64,000 bases of DNA from Ga0077548 sp035440445 (lineage in GTDB: Bacteria > Pseudomonadota > Alphaproteobacteria > Rhizobiales > Xanthobacteraceae): contig DAORMJ010000013.1 in the NCBI GenBank assembly GCA_035440445.1, forward strand, positions 26,231 to 90,230, written 5' to 3'. Of this stretch, positions 1 to 9,870 are shown piece by piece; position 1 is the first letter of the stretch, and each line of letters begins with the position of its first letter. The notes beneath the pieces are model-generated. The model was not told the origin of the DNA. It made no database searches and was given only the letters and a program-made list of their open reading frames with translations. The translations under genes and the position numbers were made by a program.

Positions 1-109
1 TAGCGTTGCGGCACTCGCGACCGGCGGCGGCCTGTTTCATCGCCTCGCAGAAGAGAAGCGCCAGAAACATATCCGGCTCGCGAAGAAGGCAGGCCCCTTC
101 CGCGACCTC

Positions 110-1627
110 ATGCGCTTCTACGAAGGACTGAGCATCTTCGCTTACGGCGAGGCGCTGGAGCGCGGCGCGGGAAACGCGCCGCCCGCGGCACCGGCTCCGC
201 AACGTGCCTTCGAAGGCGAGCAATGCGACGTGGTCGTGATCGGCTCCGGTCCCGGCGGCGCGATCACCGCTGCACTCCTTGCCGAAGCGGGTCGCGAGGT
301 GACGCTGCTTGAAGCCGGCCCCTATCTTGCGATCGAGGATACGCCGGAATTCTCCCGCGCCGAAATGGAGCGGAAATATCGCAACGGCGGCATCACCGCA
401 GCCTTCGGCAAGACCAAAATTTCCTATGTCGAAGGCCGTTGCGCCGGCGGCGGCAGCGAGATCAATGCCGGGCTCTATCACCGCACGCCGGAAACGATGC
501 TCGCGCGCTGGCAGAAAGACTATGCACTCCACGCCGCGACGCCCGCAGAACTCATGCCCTACTTCGAGGCGAACGAGCGCGACCTCAGCGTCTCCGGCTT
601 GCAGGGCGAGCATCCCGCAGCCTCGATCAAGATGCGCGAAGGTGCGGCCCGCATGGGCTGGTCGTCGATGGAAGTGCCGCGCTGGTTCAAGTTCGACGGG
701 ACTTCCGACACCATCGGCAAGAAGCAGTCGATGACGCGCACTTTTATCCCCCGCGCGATCAAAGCGGGCGCGCGCTTCGCAAGCGACACGCGCGTCGCGA
801 AGCTCGAGAAAAGCGGCACGCAGTGGCTCGTCCACTGCGAAGGCGGAGAGCGCCGTTACGAGATCCGCTGCAACACCGTCTTCGTCTGCGCGGGCGCGAT
901 CCATACCGCCGCACTCCTGCGCCGCAGCGGTATTGCGCAGAACATCGGCAATTCGCTGCGCATGCATCCGACCGTCAAGGTCGTCGCACGCTTCCCCGAA
1001 GCCGTGAACAGCCGCGACTTGGGCGTCACCGTCGAACAGATCAAGGAATTCTCGCCGCGGCTTTCCTTCGGCGTATCGGTGAGCCGCGCGCCTTATATTT
1101 CGCTCTCGATGCTCGATCATCCGGACCAACAGCGGATCGTGGACGAGCGCTGGCAGAACATGGCGATCTATTATGCGATGATCACCGGCGGCAACGGCAG
1201 CGTGCGCAACGTGCCGGGCTACCGCGACCCGCTGGTGCGCTACACGCTCGCGGAAGAGGATATGCGGAACCTCGCGGAAGGCGCAAAGAAACTCTCGCAG
1301 TTACTGCTCGCCGCCGGCGCGGAAGAGCTTTATCCGACCATCGCCGGCTCTCCGCCGGTCCGGAGCGGCACGAACCTGCAAACGCTCCCCGACATTCTTC
1401 CGTCGGGCCGCGCCAGCCTGATGTCGGTGCATCTCTTTTCGAGCTGCCCCATGGGCGAAAACCGTGAGCGTTGCGCGACCGACTCTTTCGGCAAGGTGCA
1501 CGGTCACGAAAATCTTTATATCAACGACGGCAGCCTGCTCTGCACTGCGCCGGGCGCCAACCCGCAAGGCTCGATCATGGCTTTCGCGCGCCGCAACGCC
1601 ATGCATTTCCTGAAAGCGAATATCTGA
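110..1627 (+). CDS. GMC-family FAD-dependent oxidoreductase (5' end uncertain)
   Basis: A flavoprotein of the glucose-methanol-choline oxidoreductase family; substrate unknown. The dinucleotide-binding motif VVIGSGPGG sits near residues 41-49, followed by the usual ALLAEAGREVTLLEAG strand-helix-strand. The C-terminal GMC signature region (SSCPMG, then LYINDGSLL and a NPQGSIMAFA stretch near residues 445-490) is present. The frame stays open from base 2 to the first ATG used here at 110, with a plausible peptide, so the true start may lie left of the window and the gene could be partial. Its stop is two bases before the next gene, so the two form an operon. Acting with an NAD-dependent epimerase on a sterol or sugar-like substrate is possible but is inference. 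Confidence 0.85.
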   Translation: MRFYEGLSIFAYGEALERGAGNAPPAAPAPQRAFEGEQCDVVVIGSGPGGAITAALLAEAGREVTLLEAGPYLAIEDTPEFSRAEMERKYRNGGITAAFGKTKISYVEGRCAGGGSEINAGLYHRTPETMLARWQKDYALHAATPAELMPYFEANERDLSVSGLQGEHPAASIKMREGAARMGWSSMEVPRWFKFDGTSDTIGKKQSMTRTFIPRAIKAGARFASDTRVAKLEKSGTQWLVHCEGGERRYEIRCNTVFVCAGAIHTAALLRRSGIAQNIGNSLRMHPTVKVVARFPEAVNSRDLGVTVEQIKEFSPRLSFGVSVSRAPYISLSMLDHPDQQRIVDERWQNMAIYYAMITGGNGSVRNVPGYRDPLVRYTLAEEDMRNLAEGAKKLSQLLLAAGAEELYPTIAGSPPVRSGTNLQTLPDILPSGRASLMSVHLFSSCPMGENRERCATDSFGKVHGHENLYINDGSLLCTAPGANPQGSIMAFARRNAMHFLKANI

Positions 1628-1629
1628 TC

Positions 1630-2658
1630 ATGCGCGTTCTCGTCACCGGCGGCTCCGGCTTCTTCGGCTGCCTGCTCATCGAGCGTCTTGCGGAAGGTAA
1701 TGCCCATATCCGCAATTTCGATCTTGCAGCCGCCGAGGATCATCCGGCCAATGTCGAGTTTCTGCGCGGCGACATCCGCGATGCGGCCGCCGTGCGCGCG
1801 GCCTGCGAGAACATCGATTACGTCATTCATTCCGTCGCGCAGCAGCCGCTTTCTAAAGACCCCGCACTCATGCGCTCGGTCAATATCGAAGGCACGCGCA
1901 ACCTGCTGGCGGCCGCGCTCGATGCGAAGGTGAAGAAGGTCGTCTTCATGTCTTCGACCTCGATCTTCGGCATCCCCGACGAGTTGCCGATCCGCCGCGC
2001 GACACCCGCGAAGCCGGTCGAAGCCTATGGCCGCACCAAGGTCGCGGCGGAAGAAGTCTGCCGCGAATTCATCGCGCGTGGCCTCGACGTGACGCTGGTT
2101 CGCCCGCGCACGATTCTCGGTCACGGCCGCCTCGGCATTTTCCAGATGCTGTTTGAATGGATCCGCGAGGGCTCGAACGTGCCGGTGCTGGGCTCAGGCG
2201 ACGCAGAGTTCCAGTTCATTCATGCGCAGGATCTTGCGGAAGCGACCATCCTCGCCGCCCAGCGTCCGGGACCTGCGGTTTACAACATCGGCACCGATCG
2301 CTTCGGCACCACGCGCCAGGCACTCGAAGCGCTCTGCGCCCATGCCGCGACCGGCTCCAAGGTGAGATCGGTCCCGGACGCGCCAACCCGGCTTCTGATG
2401 GCGGCGACCACCAGCCTCGGGCTCTCGCCGCTCGGCAATTATCATTACCTCGCCTATTCGAAGCCGAGTTACTTCGACATTTCCGACGCCGTGAACGAAC
2501 TCGGCTGGAAGCCGAAATATTCCAACGACGAAATGCTCATCGAAAGTTACGACTGGTATCTCGCGCACCGCGATGAAGTCATGCGCTCGAAATGGGCAAG
2601 CCCGCACAAGTCCGGCGTGAAGCAGGGCGTGCTGAAGTTCATGATCTCGTGGCTTTAG
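1630..2658 (+). CDS. NAD-dependent epimerase/dehydratase (extended SDR family)
   Basis: A 342-residue extended short-chain dehydrogenase/reductase, the family of sugar-nucleotide epimerases and 3-beta-hydroxysteroid dehydrogenase-like enzymes. The start is ATG at 1630. The Rossmann motif TGGSGFFG lies at residues 6-13 and the catalytic YGRTK (YxxxK) follows an STSIFG strand, with the active-site serine in MSSTS. It sits two bases after the GMC oxidoreductase stop and is very probably co-transcribed. The late residues (YHYLAYSKPSYFD) resemble sterol-dehydrogenase-like members more than UDP-galactose epimerases, which would fit a GMC partner, but the substrate cannot be named. Confidence 0.88.
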   Translation: MRVLVTGGSGFFGCLLIERLAEGNAHIRNFDLAAAEDHPANVEFLRGDIRDAAAVRAACENIDYVIHSVAQQPLSKDPALMRSVNIEGTRNLLAAALDAKVKKVVFMSSTSIFGIPDELPIRRATPAKPVEAYGRTKVAAEEVCREFIARGLDVTLVRPRTILGHGRLGIFQMLFEWIREGSNVPVLGSGDAEFQFIHAQDLAEATILAAQRPGPAVYNIGTDRFGTTRQALEALCAHAATGSKVRSVPDAPTRLLMAATTSLGLSPLGNYHYLAYSKPSYFDISDAVNELGWKPKYSNDEMLIESYDWYLAHRDEVMRSKWASPHKSGVKQGVLKFMISWL

Positions 2659-2660
2659 CG

Positions 2661-3119
2661 TCAGACCGGCAGCATCTGATCGGTCTTCACTTCTTCCATC
2701 ACCGCATAGGTACGGGTTTCTTTCACACCCGGCAGGGTGAGCAGCACATTGCCGAGAAATTTGCGATAGGCCGCGATGTCGGCGACGCGCGTCTTCACGA
2801 GATAGTCGAACCCGCCCGCAACCATGTGACATTCGAGTACTTCCGGCGCGCGGCGCACGGCGGCCGCGAACTTGTCGAAGATGTCCGGCGTGGTCTTGTC
2901 GAGCGAGACTTCCACGAACACGAGCAACGGCAGATCGAGGAGATGCGGATCGAGCCTCGCCCCGAACCCGGTGATGTACCCTTCTTTCTGCAAGCGCCGC
3001 AGCCGCTCGCCGGTCGAGGTCGGCGAAAGACCTACCCGCTCGGCAAGCTCAACCCCCGCAAGCCGGCCATCCGCCTGTAAAACCTGAAGAATTTTCCGGT
3101 CTATTCTGTCGATAGCCAT
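2661..3119 (-). CDS. putR: Lrp/AsnC-family regulator, probable PutR activator of putA
   Basis: A 152-residue Lrp/AsnC-type regulator. The N-terminal winged helix starts DRIDRKILQVLQADGRLAG and contains the recognition-helix stretch VGLSPTSTGERLRRLQKEG; a C-terminal RAM (ligand-sensing) domain follows. I chose the ATG at 3119; an upstream in-frame start at 3164 would add an unlikely leader. It is divergent from putA with about 110 bases between starts, the arrangement known for PutR in other alphaproteobacteria, where this Lrp member activates putA in response to proline. The DNA target and effector are inferred from that layout. Confidence 0.85.
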   Translation of the reverse strand: MAIDRIDRKILQVLQADGRLAGVELAERVGLSPTSTGERLRRLQKEGYITGFGARLDPHLLDLPLLVFVEVSLDKTTPDIFDKFAAAVRRAPEVLECHMVAGGFDYLVKTRVADIAAYRKFLGNVLLTLPGVKETRTYAVMEEVKTDQMLPV

Positions 3120-3232
3120 CGTTTTTTCCGCACTATCTAAAGTTTGCCGCGGATTATGCGGCATAAATAAAAAATTGCCTATAGAGATACGGAAGCCAAA
3201 GACCTAGTTCTTTCTTCGCAGGAGAACACCCC

Positions 3233-6208
3233 ATGCATGGCCTCGCCCCCTTTGCTGCGCCGTATGCCGAACCCGACAGTGCGATCGCGACACGGCTGCT
3301 TGCGGCGAGCGCGGAAGCGAAACCGGATCGCACCGGCATCGAAACCCGCGCGCGCGATCTGATCGGCGCGATCCGCGCAGGCAGCGGCGGCTTCGGCGGC
3401 GTTGAAGAGTTGCTGCGCGAATTCTCGCTCTCGACCAAGGAAGGTGTCGCTCTGATGGTGCTCGCGGAAGCCTTGCTGCGCGTGCCTGATGCGGAGACCG
3501 CGGACGATCTGATCGAGGACAAGCTCGCCGCCGGCGATTTTGAACATCACGAAACCAGATCGGGCTCGCTTCTCGTGAACGCGTCGGTCTGGGCGCTGGC
3601 GCTTTCGGCGCGGACGATCCAGCCCGGAGAAACACCGCAAGGCATCATCGCCTCGCTCGCGAAAAAGATCGGCCTGCCCACCGTCCGCACCGCTATGCGT
3701 CAGGCCATGCGGGTGATGGGACAGCATTTCGTGTTCGGCGAGACCATCGAAGGCGCGCTGCGCCGCGCCGCGCAAAATCCGCGCTATCGCTATTCCTTCG
3801 ACATGCTCGGCGAAGGTGCGCGCACTGCAAAGGATGCCGCGCGCTATCGCGAATCTTATTTGCAGGCAATCGCAGCGATCGGCGCTTCCGCAAAAGGCCG
3901 AACCTTCGCGGATCGTCCCGGCATTTCCGTCAAGCTCTCCGCATTGCATCCGCGCTACGAAGCGCTCAGCCGTGAGCGCGTGCTGCGCGAATTGACGCCG
4001 GTGCTCCTGCAACTCGCGCAAGCGGCGAAAGCCCATGACCTTCAGTTCACGGTCGATGCCGAAGAAGCCGACCGCCTCGAACTTTCGCTTGAAGTCATTT
4101 CGGCCGTTTTCTCCGATCCCTCGCTCGCAGGCTGGGATGGCTTCGGCATCGCGGTGCAGGCCTATCAGAAGCGCGCGAGCGCGGTGATCGCGTGGTTCGC
4201 CTCGCTCGCAACGACGCTCGGCCGCCGCGCAACCATTCGTCTGGTTAAGGGTGCCTATTGGGACACCGAGATCAAGCGCGCACAGGAGCGCGGGCTCGAC
4301 GGCTATCCGGTCTTCACGCGCAAGGCCATGACCGATCTGCATTACGAAGTCTGCGTGCGGCAATTGCTTGCGCTGCACCCGGCCATCTACCCTCAATTCG
4401 CCACCCACAACGCGCTGACCGTCGCCACCGTGCTCGATGCAGCAGGCGGCGGACACGGCTTCGAATTCCAGCGCCTGCACGGCATGGGTGAAGCGCTTTA
4501 TGAAAAGCTGCTCGCGGACGATGCCGCCACGGCTTGCCGGGTCTATGCCCCGGTCGGCGCCCATGCCGACCTGCTCGCCTATCTCGTGCGCCGCCTGCTG
4601 GAAAATGGCGCGAACTCGTCATTTGCTTCAGCCTCCGCGGATCCGGAAATTCCGCTCGAGAAACTGCTCCGCTCGCCAGCCGAGAACGTGAACGCGCACG
4701 GCGCGAACCATCCGCGCATTCCCCTGCCGCGCGATCTCTACGGCGCGCGGCAAAACTCGCGCGGCATCGAATTTGGCCATCGCGCATCCCTCGAAGGTTT
4801 ACTTGCGGAAATAGAACACGGCAAACCGGGCAACTCCGCGTCCTCTGCCACGCCTGAAAACGCCATCACGCAAGCCTTGCAGGCATTCCCGGTCTGGTCG
4901 GACACCGCGGCGGAGACGCGCGCAAAAGCGCTCGAACGTGCCGCCGATCTCATGGAAGCCCGCCGCGGGCGCTTCCTGCTTCTTCTGCAAAGCGAGGGCA
5001 AGAAGACGCTCGACGACGCGCTCGCTGAAGTGCGCGAGGCGATCGATTTCTGCCGCTATTACGCAGCCGAAGCGCGGCGGCTATTTGCCAACGATACAGC
5101 TCTTCCCGGACCCGTGGGCGAGCGCAACATGCTGCGTTTGCAAGGGCGTGGCGTTTTCGTTGCGATCTCGCCGTGGAATTTTCCGCTCGCGATCTTTATG
5201 GGACAGATCACCGCCGCGCTCGCCGCGGGCAACACGGTTGTTGCCAAGTCCGCCGAACAAACGCCGCAGATCGCCGCCGAAGCGGTCGCACTCCTGCATG
5301 AGGCGGAAATTCCGCGCGACGCGCTCGTCCTCGTGCAGGGCGACGGCGCGGCCGGAGCGGCGCTCACCGCGCATCCCGGGATTGCGGGCGTGGTCTTCAC
5401 CGGCTCGACCGAAGTCGCGCAGAAGATCAACCGCACCTTGGCTGCGAAAGAGGGTCCGATCGTGCCGCTGATCGCGGAAACCGGTGGCATCAATGCCATG
5501 ATCGTGGATGCGACCGCCTTGCCGGAGCAGGTCGCGGACGACGTGATTACTTCCGCGTTTCGCTCCGCGGGCCAGCGCTGCTCCGCGCTGCGCGTGCTGT
5601 TGCTGCCGCGCGAGGCGGCGGAAAAATTCATCGCCATGATCGCGGGCAGCGCGAAGGAATTGAAGCTCGGCGACCCGCACGAGATCGACACCCATGTCAG
5701 CCCGGTGATCGACGAGGAGGCCAGGTCGCGGCTCGATGCGCATGTGACGCAGATGAAAGCACGAGCGACGACACGCTATGAAGGGTGTGCTTTGCAAGGC
5801 GGCACTTTCGTCGCGCCGCATATCTTTCAGATCGAAAGCCTCGACGACCTGACGGAAGAGATCTTCGGCCCGATCCTGCATGTCTATGTTTACGAGCAGC
5901 ACGATCTGGACGCAGAACTGCGCAAGCTCGCGAAGAAAGGCTATCGCCTGACGCTCGGCGTTCATTCGCGCATCGAGCGCATGGCGACCCGCGCCGCGCG
6001 CGCGATCGGCGCGGGCAATGTCTATGTCAACCGGAACATGATCGGCGCCGTGGTAGGCCAGCAACCGTTCGGCGGTAGCGGACTATCGGGCACCGGGCCG
6101 AAAGCAGGCGGCCCGCATTATCTGCCGCGCTTCGCGACCGAACAAACGATCACGATCAACACCGCAGCCGCCGGCGGCGACGCCACCCTGCTCGCGATGG
6201 CGGAGTGA
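3233..6208 (+). CDS. putA: Bifunctional proline dehydrogenase / P5C dehydrogenase
   Basis: Oxidises proline to glutamate in two steps: FAD-dependent proline dehydrogenase, then NAD-dependent delta-1-pyrroline-5-carboxylate dehydrogenase. It has 991 residues, the length of the short (non-DNA-binding) PutA class; there is no N-terminal ribbon-helix-helix domain. The PRODH barrel spans roughly residues 150-480, with the RLVKGAYWDTE motif near 330-340. The aldehyde dehydrogenase half spans roughly 530-970, with GSTEVA near 723, the general-base glutamate in IAETGG near 748 and the catalytic cysteine in SAGQRCSA near 783. GGAG at 3221-3224 is a good ribosome-binding site for the ATG at 3233. Control is expected from the divergent Lrp gene. 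Confidence 0.97.
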   Translation: MHGLAPFAAPYAEPDSAIATRLLAASAEAKPDRTGIETRARDLIGAIRAGSGGFGGVEELLREFSLSTKEGVALMVLAEALLRVPDAETADDLIEDKLAAGDFEHHETRSGSLLVNASVWALALSARTIQPGETPQGIIASLAKKIGLPTVRTAMRQAMRVMGQHFVFGETIEGALRRAAQNPRYRYSFDMLGEGARTAKDAARYRESYLQAIAAIGASAKGRTFADRPGISVKLSALHPRYEALSRERVLRELTPVLLQLAQAAKAHDLQFTVDAEEADRLELSLEVISAVFSDPSLAGWDGFGIAVQAYQKRASAVIAWFASLATTLGRRATIRLVKGAYWDTEIKRAQERGLDGYPVFTRKAMTDLHYEVCVRQLLALHPAIYPQFATHNALTVATVLDAAGGGHGFEFQRLHGMGEALYEKLLADDAATACRVYAPVGAHADLLAYLVRRLLENGANSSFASASADPEIPLEKLLRSPAENVNAHGANHPRIPLPRDLYGARQNSRGIEFGHRASLEGLLAEIEHGKPGNSASSATPENAITQALQAFPVWSDTAAETRAKALERAADLMEARRGRFLLLLQSEGKKTLDDALAEVREAIDFCRYYAAEARRLFANDTALPGPVGERNMLRLQGRGVFVAISPWNFPLAIFMGQITAALAAGNTVVAKSAEQTPQIAAEAVALLHEAEIPRDALVLVQGDGAAGAALTAHPGIAGVVFTGSTEVAQKINRTLAAKEGPIVPLIAETGGINAMIVDATALPEQVADDVITSAFRSAGQRCSALRVLLLPREAAEKFIAMIAGSAKELKLGDPHEIDTHVSPVIDEEARSRLDAHVTQMKARATTRYEGCALQGGTFVAPHIFQIESLDDLTEEIFGPILHVYVYEQHDLDAELRKLAKKGYRLTLGVHSRIERMATRAARAIGAGNVYVNRNMIGAVVGQQPFGGSGLSGTGPKAGGPHYLPRFATEQTITINTAAAGGDATLLAMAE

Positions 6209-6267
6209 ACCCGGCCGAGGCCGAGACATTGATCCTCATGGTGAGGAGCGCGAGCGAGACCATCACC

Positions 6268-7512
6268 TTAATTTCCCCTTCGCAACCTTCTCACCAGTTC
6301 CTCGGTCGGATAACCGTCCGCCGGCAACTTGAACTTGATCTGCGCCTGCTGCACGGCCTTGCGCGAAAGCGCGCCGAGACGGCCATCGACACCGCCGACG
6401 TCATAGCCTGCCTTTTCTAGGAGCATCTGCAATTCGCGCACCTGCTCCATCGAGAAGTTATCGGGAGTGCCGTTGCCCTTGCGAAAGACCGGCGCACCGG
6501 CAATCCGCGTCGCGAGATAAGACGCGGTCGTCGAATAGATCAGCGAATGATTCCACTCCGTGAAGATGCGGAAATTCGGATAGACCAGAAACGCCGGTCC
6601 CAGCCGGCCCATCGGCAACAGGAGCGAAGCCTTCGGCGCGTCGGCCGGCAAAGGCTTTCCGTTCGGGAGCGTTACACCCCACTGCGACCACTGCGCGTGA
6701 TCGTGCTCGATATCGAGGCTCGCCTGCGACCAGTCCATGCGCTCGGGCACGCGCACTTCCTGCATCCACGGCTCGCCGCGCCGCCAGCCGATCTTCTGGA
6801 TGTAATGGGCGCTGGTCGCGAGTACGTCCGGCACGCTGCGTAACAAATCGACCTTGCCGTTGCCGTCGAAGTCGATGCCGTAATTGAAATAATGCGAGGG
6901 CAGGAATTGCGTCTGCCCGAGTTCGCCCGCCCATGAACCGATCATGTTGTCGGGCGTGAGATCGCCGCGTTCGATGATCTTCAGCGCGGCGATCAGCTCC
7001 TTGCGGAAGCGCTCGCTGCGGCGGCAGTCATAGGCGAGGCTCGCAAGCGAGCGCAGCACCTCGAACTTGCCGATGCCCGCGCCGAAATCGCTTTCCAGCC
7101 CCCAGAAGGCGACGATCACCGGCGCCGGCACGCCGAACTGTTGCTCGATTTTCTCGAACAGCTCGGCATGCTTCTTGATCAGTTGCTGGCCGCGCGGTGT
7201 GCGCCCGGCACCGGCCATGCGGTTCGCAAATTCGAGGAACGGCTGGCTGAACACCCGCTGCCCGCGATCGATGCCGATGACTTTCTGGTCGAGCACCAAA
7301 AGATGGGCCGTGCGCGAGAGCGTGCGCTGCGAAATCCCCTGCTCCAGCGCCTCGCGCTTGAACTCGCTCAGCCACTTTTCGAAGCTGCCGGTGTTGCGAC
7401 AGGTGGTCTTCGCCGGCTGTGCCGCAAGCTCTTCGCCGCCCGCGAAGAGCAAAAGAAACGCGGCCATTACGCCGCCGTAAAACCGCAACCGCATCTGTCT
7501 GCACCGTTCCAT
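6268..7512 (-). CDS. Lytic murein transglycosylase, MltB-like, with C-terminal peptidoglycan-binding domain
   Basis: Cleaves peptidoglycan glycan strands in the periplasm. An N-terminal signal peptide (FYGGVMAAFLLLFAGGEELAAQ) is followed by the SLT/MltB catalytic domain, with the glutamate in the typical VAFWGLESDFGAGIG motif and the later GELGQTQFLPSHY motif. The last 60 residues (LQMLLEKAGYDVGGVDGRLGALSRKAVQ) form a PG_binding_1 domain. The ATG at 7494 is an equally good start that shortens the signal peptide n-region. The gene is monocistronic between putA (convergent) and the ABC operon (divergent). Confidence 0.93.
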   Translation of the reverse strand: MERCRQMRLRFYGGVMAAFLLLFAGGEELAAQPAKTTCRNTGSFEKWLSEFKREALEQGISQRTLSRTAHLLVLDQKVIGIDRGQRVFSQPFLEFANRMAGAGRTPRGQQLIKKHAELFEKIEQQFGVPAPVIVAFWGLESDFGAGIGKFEVLRSLASLAYDCRRSERFRKELIAALKIIERGDLTPDNMIGSWAGELGQTQFLPSHYFNYGIDFDGNGKVDLLRSVPDVLATSAHYIQKIGWRRGEPWMQEVRVPERMDWSQASLDIEHDHAQWSQWGVTLPNGKPLPADAPKASLLLPMGRLGPAFLVYPNFRIFTEWNHSLIYSTTASYLATRIAGAPVFRKGNGTPDNFSMEQVRELQMLLEKAGYDVGGVDGRLGALSRKAVQQAQIKFKLPADGYPTEELVRRLRRGN

Positions 7513-7676
7513 GGTTTGCCAAATTTATCCCAGCCGAGAGTGCCGCGCGCCAGTCCGTTAGGGAACCGCAGAATAGCCCGCCAATTCTTGCGCATTTTCA
7601 GAACTTGGCGGACTATCCCGCCCAATACGAACAGCGGTCATGAATGACCCACGTTTTTCCCGGGAGCAAGAACACC

Positions 7677-8846
7677 ATGTTGCGCAGATCCTTTCTGGCC
7701 GCGCTTGCGGCAACCGCACTCGCCGCCGGCAGCGCCTCGGCACAGGAGACGGTGAAAGTCGGCCTGATCATTCCGCTGACCGGCCCCTTCACGACCACCG
7801 GCAAGCAGTTAGAGGCCGCCGCCCGCCTTTACATGCAGCAGCATGGCGCGAACGTCGCCGGCAAGAAAATCGAGCTGATCGTGCGCGATGATGCCGGCCG
7901 GCCAGAAAATACCGCGCGCATCGCAACCGAGATGGTCGCAAACGACAAGGTTAGCTTCCTGACCGGCTTCGGCCTGACCCCGCTCGCCATGGCGACGGCG
8001 CCGATCGCGACCAACGCCAAGGTGCCGATGATCGTCATGATGGCGGGCACCTCGATCATCACCGAGCGCTCGCCTTATATCGTGCGCACGAGCTTCACGC
8101 TCGGCCAGTCGGCGGTGGTGATGGCGGATTGGGCCGCGCAGAACAACATCAAGAAAGTCGTGACACTGGTCACCGATTACGCGCCCGGCCACGACGCCGA
8201 GAAATCCTTCGTCGAGCAGTTCAAGGCCAAGGGCGGCACGCTCGTCGAAAGCATCCGCGTGCCGATCCAGAATCCCGACTTCGCGCCCTTCCTGCAGCGC
8301 GTGTTGGACGCCAAGCCCGACGCGCTCTACGTCTTCACGCCGTCCGGCGTGGGCTCGATCCTGATGAAGCAGTTCGTCGAGCGCGGCCTCGATAAATCCG
8401 GCATCCGCCTGATCGGCACCGGCGACATCACCGACGACGACATCCTGAACGGCTTCGGTGACGCCGCGATCGGCGTCGTCACCGCGCATAATTACTCGAC
8501 CGACCATCCTTCGGCGAAGAACAAGGACTATGTCGCGGCCTTCCGCAAGGCTGCGAACTTCCGGCCGAACTTCGCCTCCGTCGGCGCTTATGACGGCATG
8601 CACCTGATCTACGAAGCGCTGAAGAAGACGAACGGCAAGACCGACGGCGACGCGCTGATCGCGGCCATGAAGGGCGCGAAGTGGGAAAGCCCGCGCGGAC
8701 CCATGTCGATCGATCCCGAAACGCGCGACGTGATCCAGACCATCTACGTCCGCAAGGTCGAGAAGAAGAACGGCGAACTCTATAACGTCGAGTTCGCAAG
8801 CTTCCCCGACGTGAAGGACCCGGTGAAAGCCGCGGCGAAGAAGTAA
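7677..8846 (+). CDS. Branched-chain amino-acid type ABC transporter, periplasmic substrate-binding protein
   Basis: A 389-residue Leu/Ile/Val-binding-protein-like receptor (type I periplasmic fold). The signal peptide is MLRRSFLAALAATALAAG with cleavage after SASA, followed by the domain start VKVGLIIPLTGPF. I took the ATG at 7677 because GGGAG at 7662-7666 is well placed and the signal peptide begins there, rather than the in-frame start at 7644. It heads a five-gene transport cluster with two permeases and two ATPases. Members of this family bind amino acids, amides or aromatic acids; the ligand cannot be read from the sequence. Confidence 0.93.
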   Translation: MLRRSFLAALAATALAAGSASAQETVKVGLIIPLTGPFTTTGKQLEAAARLYMQQHGANVAGKKIELIVRDDAGRPENTARIATEMVANDKVSFLTGFGLTPLAMATAPIATNAKVPMIVMMAGTSIITERSPYIVRTSFTLGQSAVVMADWAAQNNIKKVVTLVTDYAPGHDAEKSFVEQFKAKGGTLVESIRVPIQNPDFAPFLQRVLDAKPDALYVFTPSGVGSILMKQFVERGLDKSGIRLIGTGDITDDDILNGFGDAAIGVVTAHNYSTDHPSAKNKDYVAAFRKAANFRPNFASVGAYDGMHLIYEALKKTNGKTDGDALIAAMKGAKWESPRGPMSIDPETRDVIQTIYVRKVEKKNGELYNVEFASFPDVKDPVKAAAKK

Positions 8847-8858
8847 AACACACGAACT

Positions 8859-8978
8859 GTCATTCCGGGGCGATGCGGAACGCATCGAACCCGGAATCCA
8901 GAGACCAAGAACGAAAGCCTTTCCACTTCGCTTCTGGATTCCGGATCGCGCGCCAAAGAAGCGCGCGTCCGGAATGAC
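8859..8978. repeat. REP-like palindromic repeat, family A, full unit
   Basis: It runs from GTCATTCCGGGGCG to CCGGAATGAC. The two arms are inverted copies, each itself containing a short hairpin and the inner boundary GGAATCCAG / CTGGATTCC. The same unit recurs at 19720-19830 and 26515-26631, and as separated single arms at 19252-19292 and 19600-19642. Here it fills the gap between the binding-protein gene and the first permease, so it may act as an RNA stabilising or attenuating hairpin within the operon. Confidence 0.85.
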
Positions 8979-9007
8979 AGCGTCAAAAGTCGGACTAGAT
9001 ATCTGCC

Positions 9008-9868
9008 ATGCTGACCATCCTGTTCGACGGCATCGCCTACGGCATGCTCCTGTTCGTGATCTCCTGCGGACTGGCCGTCACGCTGGGCCTGATGAACTTC
9101 GTCAATCTCGCGCACGGCGCTTTCGCCATGCTCGGCGGCTATTGCGCCTATGCGCTGGTGAATTTCTACGGCGTGCCGTTCTTCGCGAGCCTGCCGGTCG
9201 CGTTCTTATTCGCGGCCATGATCGGGCTTGTCGCCGAGCGCACGCTCTACGTGCATTTCTACAATCGCAGCCACCTCGAACAGGTGCTCTTCACCATCGG
9301 CCTCGTCTTCATGACCTCGGCGCTGGTCGATTATTTCATGGGCTCGCAGCAGCGCTTCATCAACCTGCCGTCCTATCTGCAGGGCCGCTTCGACTTTTTC
9401 GGCGTCGGCATCGGCAAGTACCGGCTCATGATCATCCTGATCTGCGCGCTGATCGTGATCGTGCTGCAACTGATCCTCACCCGCACCCGCTTCGGCAGCC
9501 GTCTCCGCGCCGCGGTCGATGACCAGCGCGTCGCACGCGGGCTTGGCATTAACGTGAACTGGGTCTTCGCGCTCACCTTTGCCGCCGGTTGCGGCCTCGC
9601 GGGTCTCGGCGGTGCGCTCGGCGCGGAAATCCTCTCGCTCGAGCCGCACTTCCCGCTGAAGTTCATGATCTATTTTCTGATCGTGGTTTCGGTCGGCGGC
9701 ACCTCGAGCATCAGCGGGCCGTTTCTTGCCTCGATTCTGCTGGGCATCGGCGACGTCGCGGGGAAATATTATGCGCCGCGCTATGGCGGCTTCGTCATCT
9801 ACACGATCATGATCGTCGTGCTCGTGCTGCGGCCGCAAGGCCTGTTCGCGCGCGGACAATCGAAATAG
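9008..9868 (+). CDS. Branched-chain amino-acid ABC transporter permease, LivH type
   Basis: A 286-residue inner-membrane permease with about eight hydrophobic segments. The N-terminal region AYGMLLFVISCGLAVTLGLM and the following NFVNLAHGAFAMLGGY stretch are typical of LivH. The conserved cytoplasmic loop that contacts the ATPase is RTRFGSRLRAAVDDQRVARGLGI near residues 158-180. The ATG at 9008 is the first codon after a family A palindrome. The gene lies three bases before the LivM-type permease and is clearly co-transcribed with it. Confidence 0.94.
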   Translation: MLTILFDGIAYGMLLFVISCGLAVTLGLMNFVNLAHGAFAMLGGYCAYALVNFYGVPFFASLPVAFLFAAMIGLVAERTLYVHFYNRSHLEQVLFTIGLVFMTSALVDYFMGSQQRFINLPSYLQGRFDFFGVGIGKYRLMIILICALIVIVLQLILTRTRFGSRLRAAVDDQRVARGLGINVNWVFALTFAAGCGLAGLGGALGAEILSLEPHFPLKFMIYFLIVVSVGGTSSISGPFLASILLGIGDVAGKYYAPRYGGFVIYTIMIVVLVLRPQGLFARGQSK

Positions 9869-9870
9869 CC